Assembly: GCF_002443255.2 (NCBI RefSeq)
Contig: NW_019211455.1
Span: 8,155,959-8,219,958 of the forward strand
From: Varroa destructor
Lineage: Eukaryota; Arthropoda; Arachnida; Mesostigmata; Varroidae
Direction of reading: 5' to 3'
Length of the DNA: 64,000 nt
The notes beneath the pieces were generated by a model. The model worked only from the letters and a program-made list of their open reading frames with translations. It did not search any database and was not told the origin of the DNA. Made by a program: the position numbers and the translations under genes. This document shows, one piece after another, positions 26,988 through 35,074 of the stretch. Positions within the stretch are counted from its first letter, which is position 1. Each line of letters opens with the position of its first letter.

Positions 26988-28370
26988 TCATAGTGGTATC
27001 GACGCCACTGTATAGTCCTAGCCATGATATAATGTTATCATAAACCACAGCGGTCGTGTATATACACGTCTAATGCTCTGGCAAATTCATATTCACGCGT
27101 CTACATTTTCATGCATCTGTTATTGCCGATAATGATAGAGCCTGAAAAGCGTTGCTTTACTCTGAGATCTAACGTACAACTTTCGCGTTATCAGCTCGAC
27201 ACCAAACCGCTGAATTAGTGGGCTGTTTGCTAGGTACAGTCATGGCTGATATGGGATCCATAGTATGTTACAGCTTAATGATACAGCTTATCTAGCGGTC
27301 ATACACTGAAAAGTTTCAAATTGGTCCTATACTAATCAATATAAGCATAATTAGTACTATTTTTTTTTAAAGATGTGACATTTATATCACACGAACTAAT
27401 ATTTAGTGTTTTTCGTCTGGTATCTATACCGTTAGACAATGCCTCGCACAGCTGGCTTCTCGTACGAAATGCTTACAACCAAATATGTCAACGCCTTAAT
27501 CCAAACGTAAACTGCCACGTGTTCCCGTAAGGACAAAAAGGATTAATATATTGCAGCAGGTGCGAAATGGCTTATTCTAACCTGTTTATGGTCGGTTCTC
27601 GAAACGTTACTAATACATAAATAAGTAATAGTTACATGCGCAAAGAATGAGCTCACTTACGCAACATTTATTCGCAATGTATTCTATGCTTTCTACTGTA
27701 ATAATGCCTTCGCTGGGCTTTCTACTTGTCTTACCCATTTTTTGACCATGTCAGAACTTTCACTGATAATTGCTATTTGGATAAGAACAACTTTCTAGCA
27801 TAGCAACTCTGTGATGAAAGCTATATCAAAATTATACCACAGATTTGAACTTACCTCATTTTTGCGATGCAGTTCCGAGTAATTCTATACTTAAAATTCT
27901 TCTGTCGTTCTTCCGATTCGAGGGAATGCGTTAACGCTAATTATCGGTGACCTACAATATAATTAATTGAAAAAAGGTTTTCGCACTGCTTCCACCATCG
28001 ACGTAGTTTAGGTCCCTCTACTGATATTTATAGGATTATGCGTGCGTTCTTATAACAGAGGTCTTGCTCCTTGAATTAGGGATCACATATATTTGTGCAC
28101 CAGTACCTACAAGACTGAGTCTGTTCGCAAGAGTGGTAACACGTACACTTCTAAGAGATGATACGGGATCTCTTTGTTTCCTGATTGGACTCCCGCTTAC
28201 TGAAATTCTATTTCGTTCTTGAAGGACTTTGATGTACTTTGTTGTTTATACAGAGGCGATCCGCGTTCAATATTAGCAAATATCTATGTTGGTAATCTGA
28301 CGTATCGTCGATATATGTATCGCAGCACGCAGCTGTGTTCCAGACTCAAGCGTTGTTCAGTAAAATAATG
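26988..28370 (+). repeat. Duplicated block S2, copy 1 (same as 51058-52440)
   Basis: 1383 bp repeated at 51058-52440 with constant offset 24070. No gene is seen inside. Its right end (cgcagcacgcagctgtgttc and following bases) matches the spacer of the tRNA-Ile array, so the S2/array junction at 28370/28371 is original. Its left edge inside a tRNA-Ile gene is not. Confidence 0.95.
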
Positions 28371-28371
28371 G

Positions 28372-28445
28372 TGGCCCACGCAGGGATCGAACCTACGACC
28401 TTCGCGTTATTAGCACGACGCTCTAACCAACTGAGCTAGTAGGCC
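28372..28445 (-). tRNA. tRNA-Ile(AAU)
   Basis: 74 nt. Acceptor stem GGCCTAC/GTGGGCC (one G-U), A box TAGCTCAGTTGG, anticodon loop CTAATAA, B box GGTTCGATCC, discriminator A. Edge unit of the array: its downstream spacer belongs to S2 and lacks the long T-run of the others. Equivalent to 56125-56198. Confidence 0.95.
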
Positions 28446-28578
28446 CATAGTGCTCGTGACTTCTGATGTAATAGCACAGAGTATAGCAAACAATGCCAGA
28501 CTACCGTCGATTGTCTTTAGGTATCATAGCACGCGGCTATGTTTCAGGCTCCTCAAACGTTGTTCAAAAAAAAACTTT

Positions 28579-28652
28579 TGGCCCACGCAGGGATCGAACC
28601 TACGACCTTCGCGTTATTAGCACGACGCTCTAACCAACTGAGCTAGTAGGCC
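28579..28652 (-). tRNA. tRNA-Ile(AAU)
   Basis: Same 74-nt sequence as 28372-28445. A Pol III terminator of nine T lies 4 nt past the gene (minus strand, 28566-28574). Confidence 0.95.
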
Positions 28653-28785
28653 CATAGTGCTCGTGACTTCTGATGTAATAGCACAGAGTATAGCAAACAA
28701 TGCCAGACTACCGTCGATTGTCTTTATGTATCATAGCACGCAGCTATGTTTCAGGCTCCTCAAACGTTGTTCAAAAAAAAACTTT

Positions 28786-28859
28786 TGGCCCACGCAGGGA
28801 TCGAACCTACGACCTTCGCGTTATTAGCACGACGCTCTAACCAACTGAGCTAGTAGGCC
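28786..28859 (-). tRNA. tRNA-Ile(AAU)
   Basis: Identical array unit with a T-run terminator directly downstream on the minus strand. Equivalent to 55712-55785. Confidence 0.95.
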
Positions 28860-28992
28860 CATAGTGCTCGTGACTTCTGATGTAATAGCACAGAGTATAG
28901 CAAACAATGCCAGACTACCGTCGATTGTCTTTATGTATCATAGCACGCAGCTATGTTTCAGGCTCCTCAAACGTTGTTCAAAAAAAAACTTT

Positions 28993-29066
28993 TGGCCCAC
29001 GCAGGGATCGAACCTACGACCTTCGCGTTATTAGCACGACGCTCTAACCAACTGAGCTAGTAGGCC
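28993..29066 (-). tRNA. tRNA-Ile(AAU)
   Basis: Identical array unit with a downstream T-run. Equivalent to 55505-55578. Confidence 0.95.
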
Positions 29067-29199
29067 CATAGTGCTCGTGACTTCTGATGTAATAGCACAG
29101 AGTATAGCAAACAATGCCAGACTACCGTCGATTGTCTTTATGTATCATAGCACGCAGCTATGTTTCAGGCTCCTCAAACGTTGTTCAAAAAAAAACTTT

Positions 29200-29273
29200 T
29201 GGCCCACGCAGGGATCGAACCTACGACCTTCGCGTTATTAGCACGACGCTCTAACCAACTGAGCTAGTAGGCC
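29200..29273 (-). tRNA. tRNA-Ile(AAU)
   Basis: Identical array unit with a downstream T-run. Equivalent to 55298-55371. Confidence 0.95.
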
Positions 29274-29404
29274 CATAGTGCTCGTACTTCTGATGTAATA
29301 GCACAGATATAGCAAACAATGCCAGACTACCGTCGATTGTCTTATGTATCATAGCACGCAGCTATGTTTCAGGCTTCTCAAACGTTGTTCATAAAAAAAA
29401 CTAC

Positions 29405-29476
29405 CGGCCCACGCAGGGTCGAACTACGACCTTCGCGTTATTAGCACGACACTCTAACCAACTGAACTAGTAGGCC
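29405..29476 (-). pseudogene. Degenerate tRNA-Ile(AAU), T arm damaged
   Basis: 72 nt with two bases missing in the T arm, D-arm and anticodon-stem changes (TAGTTCAG, GAGTGTCG), and discriminator G. Copy 2 (55091-55163) lacks only one base there, so at least one missing base may be a sequencing error near the gap. Confidence 0.7.
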
Positions 29477-29606
29477 CATAGTGCTTGTCACTTCTGATGT
29501 AATAGTACAGAATATAGCAAACAACGCCATACTACCGCTGATTGTCTTCATGTATCATAGCACGCAGCTATGTTTGAGGCTTCTCAAACGTTGTTCAAAA
29601 AACTAC

Positions 29607-29680
29607 TGGCCCACGCAGGGATCGAACCTACGACCTTCGCGTTATTAGCACGACGCTCTAACCAACTGAGCTAGTAGGCC
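29607..29680 (-). tRNA. tRNA-Ile(AAU)
   Basis: Intact 74-nt gene in a more diverged unit. The downstream spacer is shorter, with a six-T run a few bases past the gene. Equivalent to 54887-54960. Confidence 0.94.
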
Positions 29681-29803
29681 CATGGTGCATGATATATGTA
29701 ATAGCATTGAATATGGCAAATACTGCCGAACTATCGTCGATTGTCTTGATGCAACATAACACGCAGCTATGTCTTAGACTCCTCAAACGTTATTCAAAAA
29801 AGT

Positions 29804-29877
29804 TGGCCCACGCAGGGATCGAACCTACGACCTTCGCGTTATTAGCACGACGCTCTAACCGACTGAGCTAGTGGGCC
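29804..29877 (-). tRNA. tRNA-Ile(AAU)
   Basis: Intact, with acceptor GGCCCAC/GTGGGCC fully Watson-Crick and the D loop variant TCAGTCGG. Downstream T-run of six. Equivalent to 54690-54763. Confidence 0.95.
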
Positions 29878-30012
29878 GATAGCGTGTCTTACTTACGAAG
29901 TAATAGCATAGAATATAGCTAACACTAACAGATTATCGTCAATTATTTACACGTGTATCGCAGGACGGAGCCGTCCTTCAGCCTCGCCAAACATTGTTTA
30001 ACAAAACACGGT

Positions 30013-30020
30013 TGGCCCAT
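30013..30020 (-). pseudogene. tRNA-Ile 3' end, 8 nt, severed from 26922-26987
   Basis: On the minus strand this reads ATGGGCCA, the 3' acceptor strand and discriminator missing from the gene at 26922. The base count is exact: 66 + 8 = 74. The spacer beyond it matches the one after the whole gene at 54554. Confidence 0.85.
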
Positions 30021-30045
30021 NNNNNNNNNNNNNNNNNNNNNNNNN
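30021..30045. other. Assembly gap (25 N)
   Basis: Runs of exactly 25 N occur here and at 56199-56223, marking scaffold joins of unknown true size. A tRNA-Ile is cut on the left and a tRNA-Val on the right. Confidence 0.98.
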
Positions 30046-30108
30046 TGTAGTGGCTATCACATCCGCCTAACACGCGGAAGGTCCCAGGTTCGAGCCCTGG
30101 CAGAAACA
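30046..30108 (+). pseudogene. tRNA-Val(AAC), first 10 nt missing at the gap
   Basis: The 63 nt present are identical to the intact Val-AAC genes of the array. The missing 5' ten bases occur reversed at 35099-35108. The whole gene is at 60510-60582. Confidence 0.9.
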
Positions 30109-30191
30109 CAGATTTCTTTTGTCTACAACCGAGGCAAATGCGGACATTACTGTCAATATTTCATTTTAGGGCTGGAATCTCGACCATTATT

Positions 30192-30264
30192 GTTTCTGTG
30201 GTGTAGTGATCATCACATTCGCCTTACAACCGGAAGGTTCCAGATTCGGGCTCTGGCAGAAACG
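30192..30264 (+). pseudogene. Degenerate tRNA-Val(TAC)
   Basis: 73 nt. The anticodon loop CTTACAA has a mismatched stem (TTCGC/CCGGA), the B box is gattcgggct, and the discriminator is G. Confidence 0.7.
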
Positions 30265-30349
30265 ATTTCTCTTGCCAACAATAGAGGCAAATGCGGACAT
30301 TGATGTTGATGTTTCATTTGACGATTAATTTCGTATCACAACCCCAGTT

Positions 30350-30422
30350 GTTTCTGTGGTGTAGTGGTTATCACATCCGGGTCACACGACGAAGATCCCA
30401 GATTCGAGCTATGGCAGAAACA
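30350..30422 (+). pseudogene. Degenerate tRNA-Val(CAC)
   Basis: The acceptor stem is kept but the anticodon stem TCCGG/GACGA has three mismatches. Confidence 0.7.
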
Positions 30423-30510
30423 CATATTTCTTTTATCCACAATCAAGGCAAACGCGGACATTAATGTCGATGTTTCATTCGAGGATTGATCTTCTGGCAA
30501 AACCCCAGGT

Positions 30511-30582
30511 GTTTCTGTGGTGTAGTGGTATCACATCCGCCTCAGATGCGGAAGATCCCAGATTCGAACTCTACCAGAAGCG
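30511..30582 (+). pseudogene. tRNA-Val-derived gene with CAG (Leu) anticodon
   Basis: 72 nt with a perfect anticodon stem TCCGC/GCGGA around loop CTCAGAT, so the anticodon reads CAG. The T stem is weak (CCAGA/TCTAC). The D loop is one base shorter than in copy 2 (60035-60107). Confidence 0.7.
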
Positions 30583-30666
30583 CAAATATCTATTCTCTAC
30601 AATCAGAGCAAATGCGGACATCACTGCCACTATTTCACTTTAGGGCTGTGAGTCACGATCATTATA

Positions 30667-30739
30667 GTTTCTGTGGTGTAAAGGTTATCACATCCGCCAA
30701 ACACGCGGAAGGTCTCAAATTCGAGCTCTGGGCGAAACA
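30667..30739 (+). pseudogene. Degenerate tRNA-Val(AAC), lacks U33
   Basis: The anticodon loop is CAAACAC, so the universal U33 is A, and the T stem is disrupted. Confidence 0.7.
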
Positions 30740-30832
30740 CAAATTTCTACAGTAATGTATACAATCAAGGCAAACGCAGACGTTACTGTCGATTTGTCGT
30801 TTGAGGGTTGATTTTGTGTTAAAACGCCAGTT

Positions 30833-30905
30833 GTTTCTGTGGTGTAGTGGCTATCACATCCGCCTAACACGCGGAAGGTCCCAGGTTCGAGCCCTGGCAG
30901 AAACA
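30833..30905 (+). tRNA. tRNA-Val(AAC)
   Basis: 73 nt. The 7-bp acceptor GTTTCTG/CAGAAAC is perfect, as are anticodon stem TCCGC/GCGGA with loop CTAACAC and T stem CCAGG/CCTGG with loop TTCGAGC. The A box is TGGTGTAGTGGC and the discriminator A. A four-T Pol III terminator (ttcttttg) starts about 10 nt downstream. Eight further copies in this array are identical to it, counting the split one. Confidence 0.96.
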
Positions 30906-30989
30906 CAAATTTCTTTTGTCTACAATCGAGGCAAATGTGGACATTACTGTCAATATTTCATTTTAGTGTTGTGAGTTCACACCATCATT

Positions 30990-31062
30990 GTTTCCGTGGT
31001 GTAGTGGTTATCACATCGACCTCACACGCGGAAGGTCCAAGATTCGAGTTCTAGCATAAACA
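30990..31062 (+). pseudogene. Degenerate tRNA-Val(CAC)
   Basis: Anticodon stem TCGAC/GCGGA mismatched and the T arm altered. Confidence 0.68.
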
Positions 31063-31126
31063 CAAGTTTCTTTCGTCAACGGTCGAGCCAAATGCGGATA
31101 ATACTGCCAGTGTCATATTTATCAAT

Positions 31127-31199
31127 GTTTCTGTGGTGTAGTGGCTATCACACCCACCTTCAACGCAGTGAGTCGAAAATTCGAGCCTTTACAGGAACA
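31127..31199 (+). pseudogene. Strongly degenerate tRNA-Val
   Basis: Acceptor and A box are recognisable. The anticodon loop CTTCAAC would read TCA, but its stem is broken. Confidence 0.65.
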
Positions 31200-31279
31200 C
31201 AGTTTTGTCTACGGTGGAGTAAAATGCGGATATTCGATGTTTCGTTTGAGGATTGATTTTGAGGCAAAATTATAGGTAT

Positions 31280-31352
31280 TTATGTGTGGTGTAGTGGCTA
31301 TCACATCCGCGTAACACGCAGAAGGTCCCAGATGCGAGCTCCACCAGAAACA
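31280..31352 (+). pseudogene. Degenerate tRNA-Val(AAC)
   Basis: The 5' acceptor strand is altered (tatgtgtgg), the anticodon loop is GTAACAC, and the T arm is damaged. Confidence 0.65.
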
Positions 31353-31434
31353 ATTACTTTTTGCCTACTATTGAGCCAAATGCGGACATTACTGCCAACA
31401 TTTTACTTTAGGGCTGTGAGTTGCTACCGTCGCA

Positions 31435-31507
31435 GTTTCTGTGGTGTAATGGTTATCACATCCGCCTCACACGCGGAAGGTCCCAGATTCGAGCTCTGGC
31501 AGAAACA
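31435..31507 (+). tRNA. tRNA-Val(CAC)
   Basis: All four stems pair: acceptor perfect, anticodon TCCGC/GCGGA with loop CTCACAC, T stem CCAGA/TCTGG. The A box TGGTGTAATGG has one change from the Val-AAC genes. It reads GUG codons and is the best CAC gene in the array. Equivalent to 59110-59182. Confidence 0.9.
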
Positions 31508-31601
31508 TAAATTTCTTTTGTCTACAATCAAGGCAAATGTGGACATTAATGTCTGTTTTAATGCTTCATTTGAGGATTGATTTTGTGTCACGACCTCCGT
31601 T

Positions 31602-31673
31602 GTTTCTGCGGTGTAGTGGTTACCATATCCGCCTAACACGCAGGAGGCCCCGATTTGAGTCCTGGTAAAAATA
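31602..31673 (+). pseudogene. Degenerate tRNA-Val(AAC)
   Basis: 72 nt. Acceptor mismatched (3' side taaaaata), T arm eroded, anticodon stem TCCGC/GCAGG. Confidence 0.68.
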
Positions 31674-31751
31674 TAAATTTCTTTTGTCTACAATCGAGAC
31701 AAATATAGATGCCAATATTTCATTTTAAAACTGTGAGTCTACTCCACCATA

Positions 31752-31824
31752 GTTTCCGTGGTGTAGTGGTTATCACATCGGCATTACCCGCGGAGGGTCT
31801 CAGGTTCGAGCTATGGTTGAAACA
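31752..31824 (+). pseudogene. Degenerate tRNA-Val(TAC)
   Basis: Acceptor GTTTCCG against TTGAAAC, anticodon loop ATTACCC, stem TCGGC/GCGGA with a G-G clash. Confidence 0.68.
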
Positions 31825-31912
31825 TATTTTTTTTCTATTTACAATTGAAGCAAATGCAGACATTACTATCGATTTATCGTTTGTGGATTGATTTTGAGTC
31901 AAAATGCCAGTT

Positions 31913-31985
31913 GTTTCTGTGGTGTAGTGGCTATCACATCCGCCTAACACGCGGAAGGTCCCAGGTTCGAGCCCTGGCAGAAACA
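31913..31985 (+). tRNA. tRNA-Val(AAC)
   Basis: Identical to 30833-30905. First gene of a 962-bp higher-order unit of six tRNA genes that repeats at 32875. Confidence 0.96.
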
Positions 31986-32072
31986 TAAATTTCTTTTGTC
32001 TACAACCCTGGCAAATGTGGACATTACTGTCGATGTTTCATTTGACGATTTATTTCGTTCACAACCCCAGTG

Positions 32073-32145
32073 GTTTCTGTGGTGTAGTGGCTATCACATC
32101 CGCCTAACACGCGGAAGGTCCCAGGTTCGAGCCCTGGCAGAAACA
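32073..32145 (+). tRNA. tRNA-Val(AAC)
   Basis: Identical to 30833-30905. Second gene of the higher-order unit, with a T-run terminator downstream. Confidence 0.96.
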
Positions 32146-32229
32146 AAAATTTCTTTTGCCTACAATCGAGGCAAATGCGGACATTATTGTCAATATTTCA
32201 TTTTAGGGCTGTGAGTCGACAGCATCGTT

Positions 32230-32301
32230 GTTTCCGTGGTGCAGTGGTTATCACATCGGCATCACGTCGGGGGGCCTGGGATTCGAGCTCTGGTAAAAAG
32301 A
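32230..32301 (+). pseudogene. Degenerate tRNA-Val(CAC)
   Basis: Third gene of the higher-order unit. Anticodon stem broken by a G-run (gtcggggggcc). Confidence 0.67.
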
Positions 32302-32388
32302 CGGATTTTTTTGTTTACAATCGAAGAAAATGCAGACATTACTTTCAATTTGTCGTTTAAGGATTGATTTTGAGCCAAAACGCCACGT

Positions 32389-32461
32389 GTTTCTGTGATG
32401 TGGTGGGTATCACATCCGCCTCATACGTAAAAGGTCACAGATTCGAGCGCTGGCAGAAACA
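32389..32461 (+). pseudogene. tRNA-Val-derived gene with CAT anticodon
   Basis: Loop CTCATAC reads CAT, but the stem TCCGC/GTAAA is mismatched and the A box is altered (gatgtggtggg). The equivalent gene in the next higher-order unit reads TAT. Confidence 0.67.
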
Positions 32462-32555
32462 CGAATTTCTTTTGTTTACAATCAAGGCAAATGTGGACAT
32501 TAATGTCTGTTTTAATGCTTCATTTGAGGATTGATTTTGTATGACGACGTCGGTT

Positions 32556-32628
32556 GTTTCTGCGGTGTAGTAGTTACCATATCCGCCTAACACGCGGGAG
32601 GTCCGGGATACGAGTCCTGGTAGAAACA
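32556..32628 (+). pseudogene. Degenerate tRNA-Val(AAC)
   Basis: The anticodon stem is good, but the D arm is altered (tagtagttacc) and the T loop is atacgag, so the B box is lost. Confidence 0.65.
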
Positions 32629-32712
32629 TAAATTTCTTTTGTCTACAATCGAGACAAATATGGATATTACTGCCAATATTTCATTTTAAAACTGTGAGTC
32701 TACGCCGTCATT

Positions 32713-32785
32713 GTTTCCGTGGTGTAGTGGTTATCACATCGGCATTACCCGCGGCGGGTCTCAGGTTCGAGCTATGGTTGAAACA
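32713..32785 (+). pseudogene. Degenerate tRNA-Val(TAC)
   Basis: Sixth gene of the higher-order unit. The B box is good, but the acceptor and anticodon stems are mismatched. Confidence 0.67.
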
Positions 32786-32874
32786 CAATTTTTTTTCTAT
32801 TTACAATTGAAGCAAATGCAGACATTACTATCGATTTGTCGTTTGTGGATTGATTTTGAGTCAAAATGCCAGTT

Positions 32875-32947
32875 GTTTCTGTGGTGTAGTGGCTATCACA
32901 TCCGCCTAACACGCGGAAGGTCCCAGGTTCGAGCCCTGGCAGAAACA
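32875..32947 (+). tRNA. tRNA-Val(AAC)
   Basis: Identical to 30833-30905. Opens the second higher-order unit, 962 bp after 31913. Confidence 0.96.
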
Positions 32948-33035
32948 TAAATTTCTTTTGTCTACAACCCTGGCAAATGTGGACATTACTGTCGATGTTT
33001 CATTTGACGATTTATTTCGTATCACAACCCCAGTG

Positions 33036-33108
33036 GTTTCTGTGGTGTAGTGGCTATCACATCCGCCTAACACGCGGAAGGTCCCAGGTTCGAGCCCTGG
33101 CAGAAACA
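33036..33108 (+). tRNA. tRNA-Val(AAC)
   Basis: Identical to 30833-30905. Second gene of the second higher-order unit. Confidence 0.96.
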
Positions 33109-33192
33109 AAAACTTCTTTTGTCTACAATCGAGGCAAATGCGGACATTATTGTCAATATTTCATTTTAGGGCTGTGAGTCGACAGCATCATT

Positions 33193-33264
33193 GTTTCCGT
33201 GGTGCAGTGGTTATCACATCGGCATCACGTCGGGGGGCCTGGGATTCGAGCTCTGGTAAAAACA
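33193..33264 (+). pseudogene. Degenerate tRNA-Val(CAC)
   Basis: Counterpart of 32230-32301 with a restored 3' end (aaaaaca). Confidence 0.67.
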
Positions 33265-33351
33265 CGGATTTTTTTGTTTACAATCGAAGAAAATGCAGAC
33301 ATTACTTTCAATTTGTCGTTTAAGGATTGATTTTGAGTCAAAACGCCACGT

Positions 33352-33424
33352 GTTTCTGTGATGTGGTGGGTATCACATCCGCCTTATACGCAAAAGGTCA
33401 CAGATTCGAGCGCTGGCAGAAACA
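33352..33424 (+). pseudogene. tRNA-Val-derived gene with TAT anticodon
   Basis: Counterpart of 32389-32461. Loop CTTATAC, stem TCCGC/GCAAA mismatched. Confidence 0.67.
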
Positions 33425-33518
33425 CGAATTTCTTTTGTCTACAATCAAGGCAAATGTGGACATTAATGTCTGTTTTAATGCTTCATTTGAGGATTGATTT
33501 TGTATCACGACGTCGGTT

Positions 33519-33591
33519 GTTTCTGCGGTGTAGTAGTTACCATATCCGCCTAACACGCGGGAGGTCCAGGATACGAGTCCTGGTAGAAGCA
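33519..33591 (+). pseudogene. Degenerate tRNA-Val(AAC)
   Basis: Counterpart of 32556-32628. The T stem pairs only with a one-base shift. Confidence 0.65.
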
Positions 33592-33675
33592 TAAATTTCT
33601 TTTGTCTACAATCGAGACAAATATGGATATTACTGCCAATATTTCATTTTAAAACTGTGAGTCTACGCCGTAATT

Positions 33676-33748
33676 GTTTCCGTGGTGCAGTGGTTATCAC
33701 ATCGGCACTAGCCGCGGCGGGTCTTATGTTCGAGCTCTGGTTGAAACA
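33676..33748 (+). pseudogene. tRNA-Val-derived gene with TAG anticodon
   Basis: Counterpart of 32713-32785. Loop ACTAGCC, stem poor. Confidence 0.65.
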
Positions 33749-33833
33749 CAGTTTTCTGTTGACAGTCGAAGCAAATGTAGACATCACTATCGATTTGTCG
33801 TTTGTGGATTGATTTTGAGTCAAAATGCCAGTT

Positions 33834-33906
33834 GTTTCTGTGGTGTAGTGGCTATCACATCCGCCTAACACGCGGAAGGTCCCAGGTTCGAGCCCTGGCA
33901 GAAACA
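33834..33906 (+). tRNA. tRNA-Val(AAC)
   Basis: Identical to 30833-30905 and 959 bp after 32875: the start of a third, broken higher-order unit. Confidence 0.96.
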
Positions 33907-33994
33907 TAAATTTGTTTTGTCTGCAACCCAGGCAAATGTGGACATTACTGTCGATGTTTCATTTGACGATTTATTTCGTATCACAACCCCAGTT

Positions 33995-34052
33995 GTTTCT
34001 GTGGTGTAGTGGTTATCACATCCGTGTCACAAGAAGAAACCTGGCAGAAACA
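33995..34052 (+). pseudogene. Internally deleted tRNA-Val
   Basis: The 5' half is normal to the anticodon stem, then most of the anticodon and T arms are missing (58 nt left). Confidence 0.75.
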
Positions 34053-34136
34053 CAAATGTCTTTTGTCTACAATCAAGGCAAACACGGACTTTAATGTCGA
34101 TGTTTCATTCGAGGATTGATTTTCTGGCAACACCCC

Positions 34137-34196
34137 AGTGGCTATCACATCCACCTTAAACGCAGAACTTCCAAGGTTGGAGCGCTTACAGAAACA
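34137..34196 (+). pseudogene. 5'-truncated tRNA-Val
   Basis: Lacks the acceptor 5' strand. D arm onward is recognisable, with many changes. Confidence 0.65.
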
Positions 34197-34280
34197 CAGT
34201 TTTTATCTACAGTGGCGTAAAATGCGAACATTACTGTCGATGTTTCGTTTGAGGATTGATTTTGAGGCAAAATCATAGGT

Positions 34281-34346
34281 GTTTGTAAGGTGTAGTGGCT
34301 ACCACATCCACGTAACACACAGAAGATTCGAGCTCCACCAGAAACA
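34281..34346 (+). pseudogene. Deleted tRNA-Val
   Basis: 66 nt with a short deletion between the anticodon and T arms. Confidence 0.65.
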
Positions 34347-34428
34347 ACTACTTTTTGTCTACTGTCGAGCCAAATGCGGACATTACTGCCAATATTTTAC
34401 TTTAGGGCTGTGAGTTACGACTGCCGTA

Positions 34429-34500
34429 GTTTCTATGGTATAATGGTTATCACATCCGCGTCAGACGCGGAAGGTCCCAGATTCGAACTTACCAGAAGCG
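34429..34500 (+). pseudogene. tRNA-Val-derived gene with CAG anticodon
   Basis: Perfect anticodon stem TCCGC/GCGGA with loop GTCAGAC, but the T arm is a base short and the acceptor has a mismatch. Same CAG type as 30511-30582. Confidence 0.7.
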
Positions 34501-34584
34501 CAAATTTCTACTGTCTACAATTAGGGCAAATGCGGACATTACTGCCACTATTTCACTTTAGGGCTGTGAGTCACGATTATAATA

Positions 34585-34657
34585 GTTTCTGTGTTGTAAT
34601 GGTTATCACATCCGCCTAACACACGGAAGGTCCTAGATTCCAGTCCTGGCAGAAACA
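34585..34657 (+). pseudogene. Near-intact tRNA-Val(AAC)
   Basis: Acceptor perfect. One anticodon-stem mismatch (C-A), and the T loop TTCCAGT breaks the B box. Confidence 0.65.
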
Positions 34658-34741
34658 CAAATTTCTTTTGTCTAGAGTCGAGACAAATGCGGACATTACT
34701 GTCAACATTCCATTTTAAGGCAGTGAGTCTCCGCCATCATT

Positions 34742-34813
34742 GTTTGCGTGGTGTAGTGGTTATCACATCCACATTACACGCGGAAGTCCCAGATTCGAGC
34801 TCTAGTAGAGACA
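34742..34813 (+). pseudogene. Degenerate tRNA-Val(TAC)
   Basis: 72 nt with loop ATTACAC. One base is lost in the variable region and the acceptor mismatched. Confidence 0.65.
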
Positions 34814-34895
34814 ACCACGTTTTGTTTATGATCGAGCCAAATGCGGGCATTACTACCAATGCTTCATTTTAGGGCTGTGAGTCCCGACTATCAGT

Positions 34896-34988
34896 GTTAC
34901 TGTGGTGTAGTGATTATCACATCCGCGTTATATGCGGATGTGATAATCTCTAATCTTTAATGTGATAATTCGAATCTCGGGAGAAATT
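34896..34988 (+). pseudogene. tRNA-Val remnant rebuilt around a palindrome
   Basis: The 5' part to the anticodon stem is followed by an inverted copy of itself. 34913-34926 and 34934-34947 form a perfect 14-bp inverted repeat, then a scrambled T arm follows. Confidence 0.6.
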
Positions 34989-35074
34989 TCAACTTTCTGT
35001 CTACAATCGAGACTCATGCGGAAAATATTGTCAATATTTAATTTTAGGGCTAATTGCTAGTAAGCATCGTCGTT

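Larger units (their letters stand above)
28371..30020 (-). repeat. tRNA-Ile tandem array, copy 1 (reverse of 54547-56198)
   Basis: Eight tRNA-Ile units on the minus strand, mostly 207 bp apart, plus an 8-nt gene end at the gap. The spacers are nearly as alike as the genes and include a TATA-like gctatactctg about 45 bp upstream of several genes and a T-run after them. Small base losses cluster at 29281-29480 relative to copy 2. Confidence 0.95.
30046..34392 (+). repeat. tRNA-Val array block A, copy 1 (reverse of 56224-60572)
   Basis: About 28 tRNA-Val-derived units head to tail on the plus strand every 145-165 bp. It matches the reverse complement of 56224-60572 with only two single-base indels detected (near 30530 and 32058). 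Spacers share words such as aatgcggacattactg after nearly every gene. Confidence 0.95.

Noticed and set aside
29689..29871. Open frames with AGIEPTTFALLARRS (also 54696-54878, 55938-56337)
   Set aside because: This peptide is the translation of the tRNA-Ile gene. The frames follow the array and have no start or family support.
29953..30303. Open frame of 116 codons running through N bases
   Set aside because: It crosses an assembly gap and consists of tRNA array sequence.
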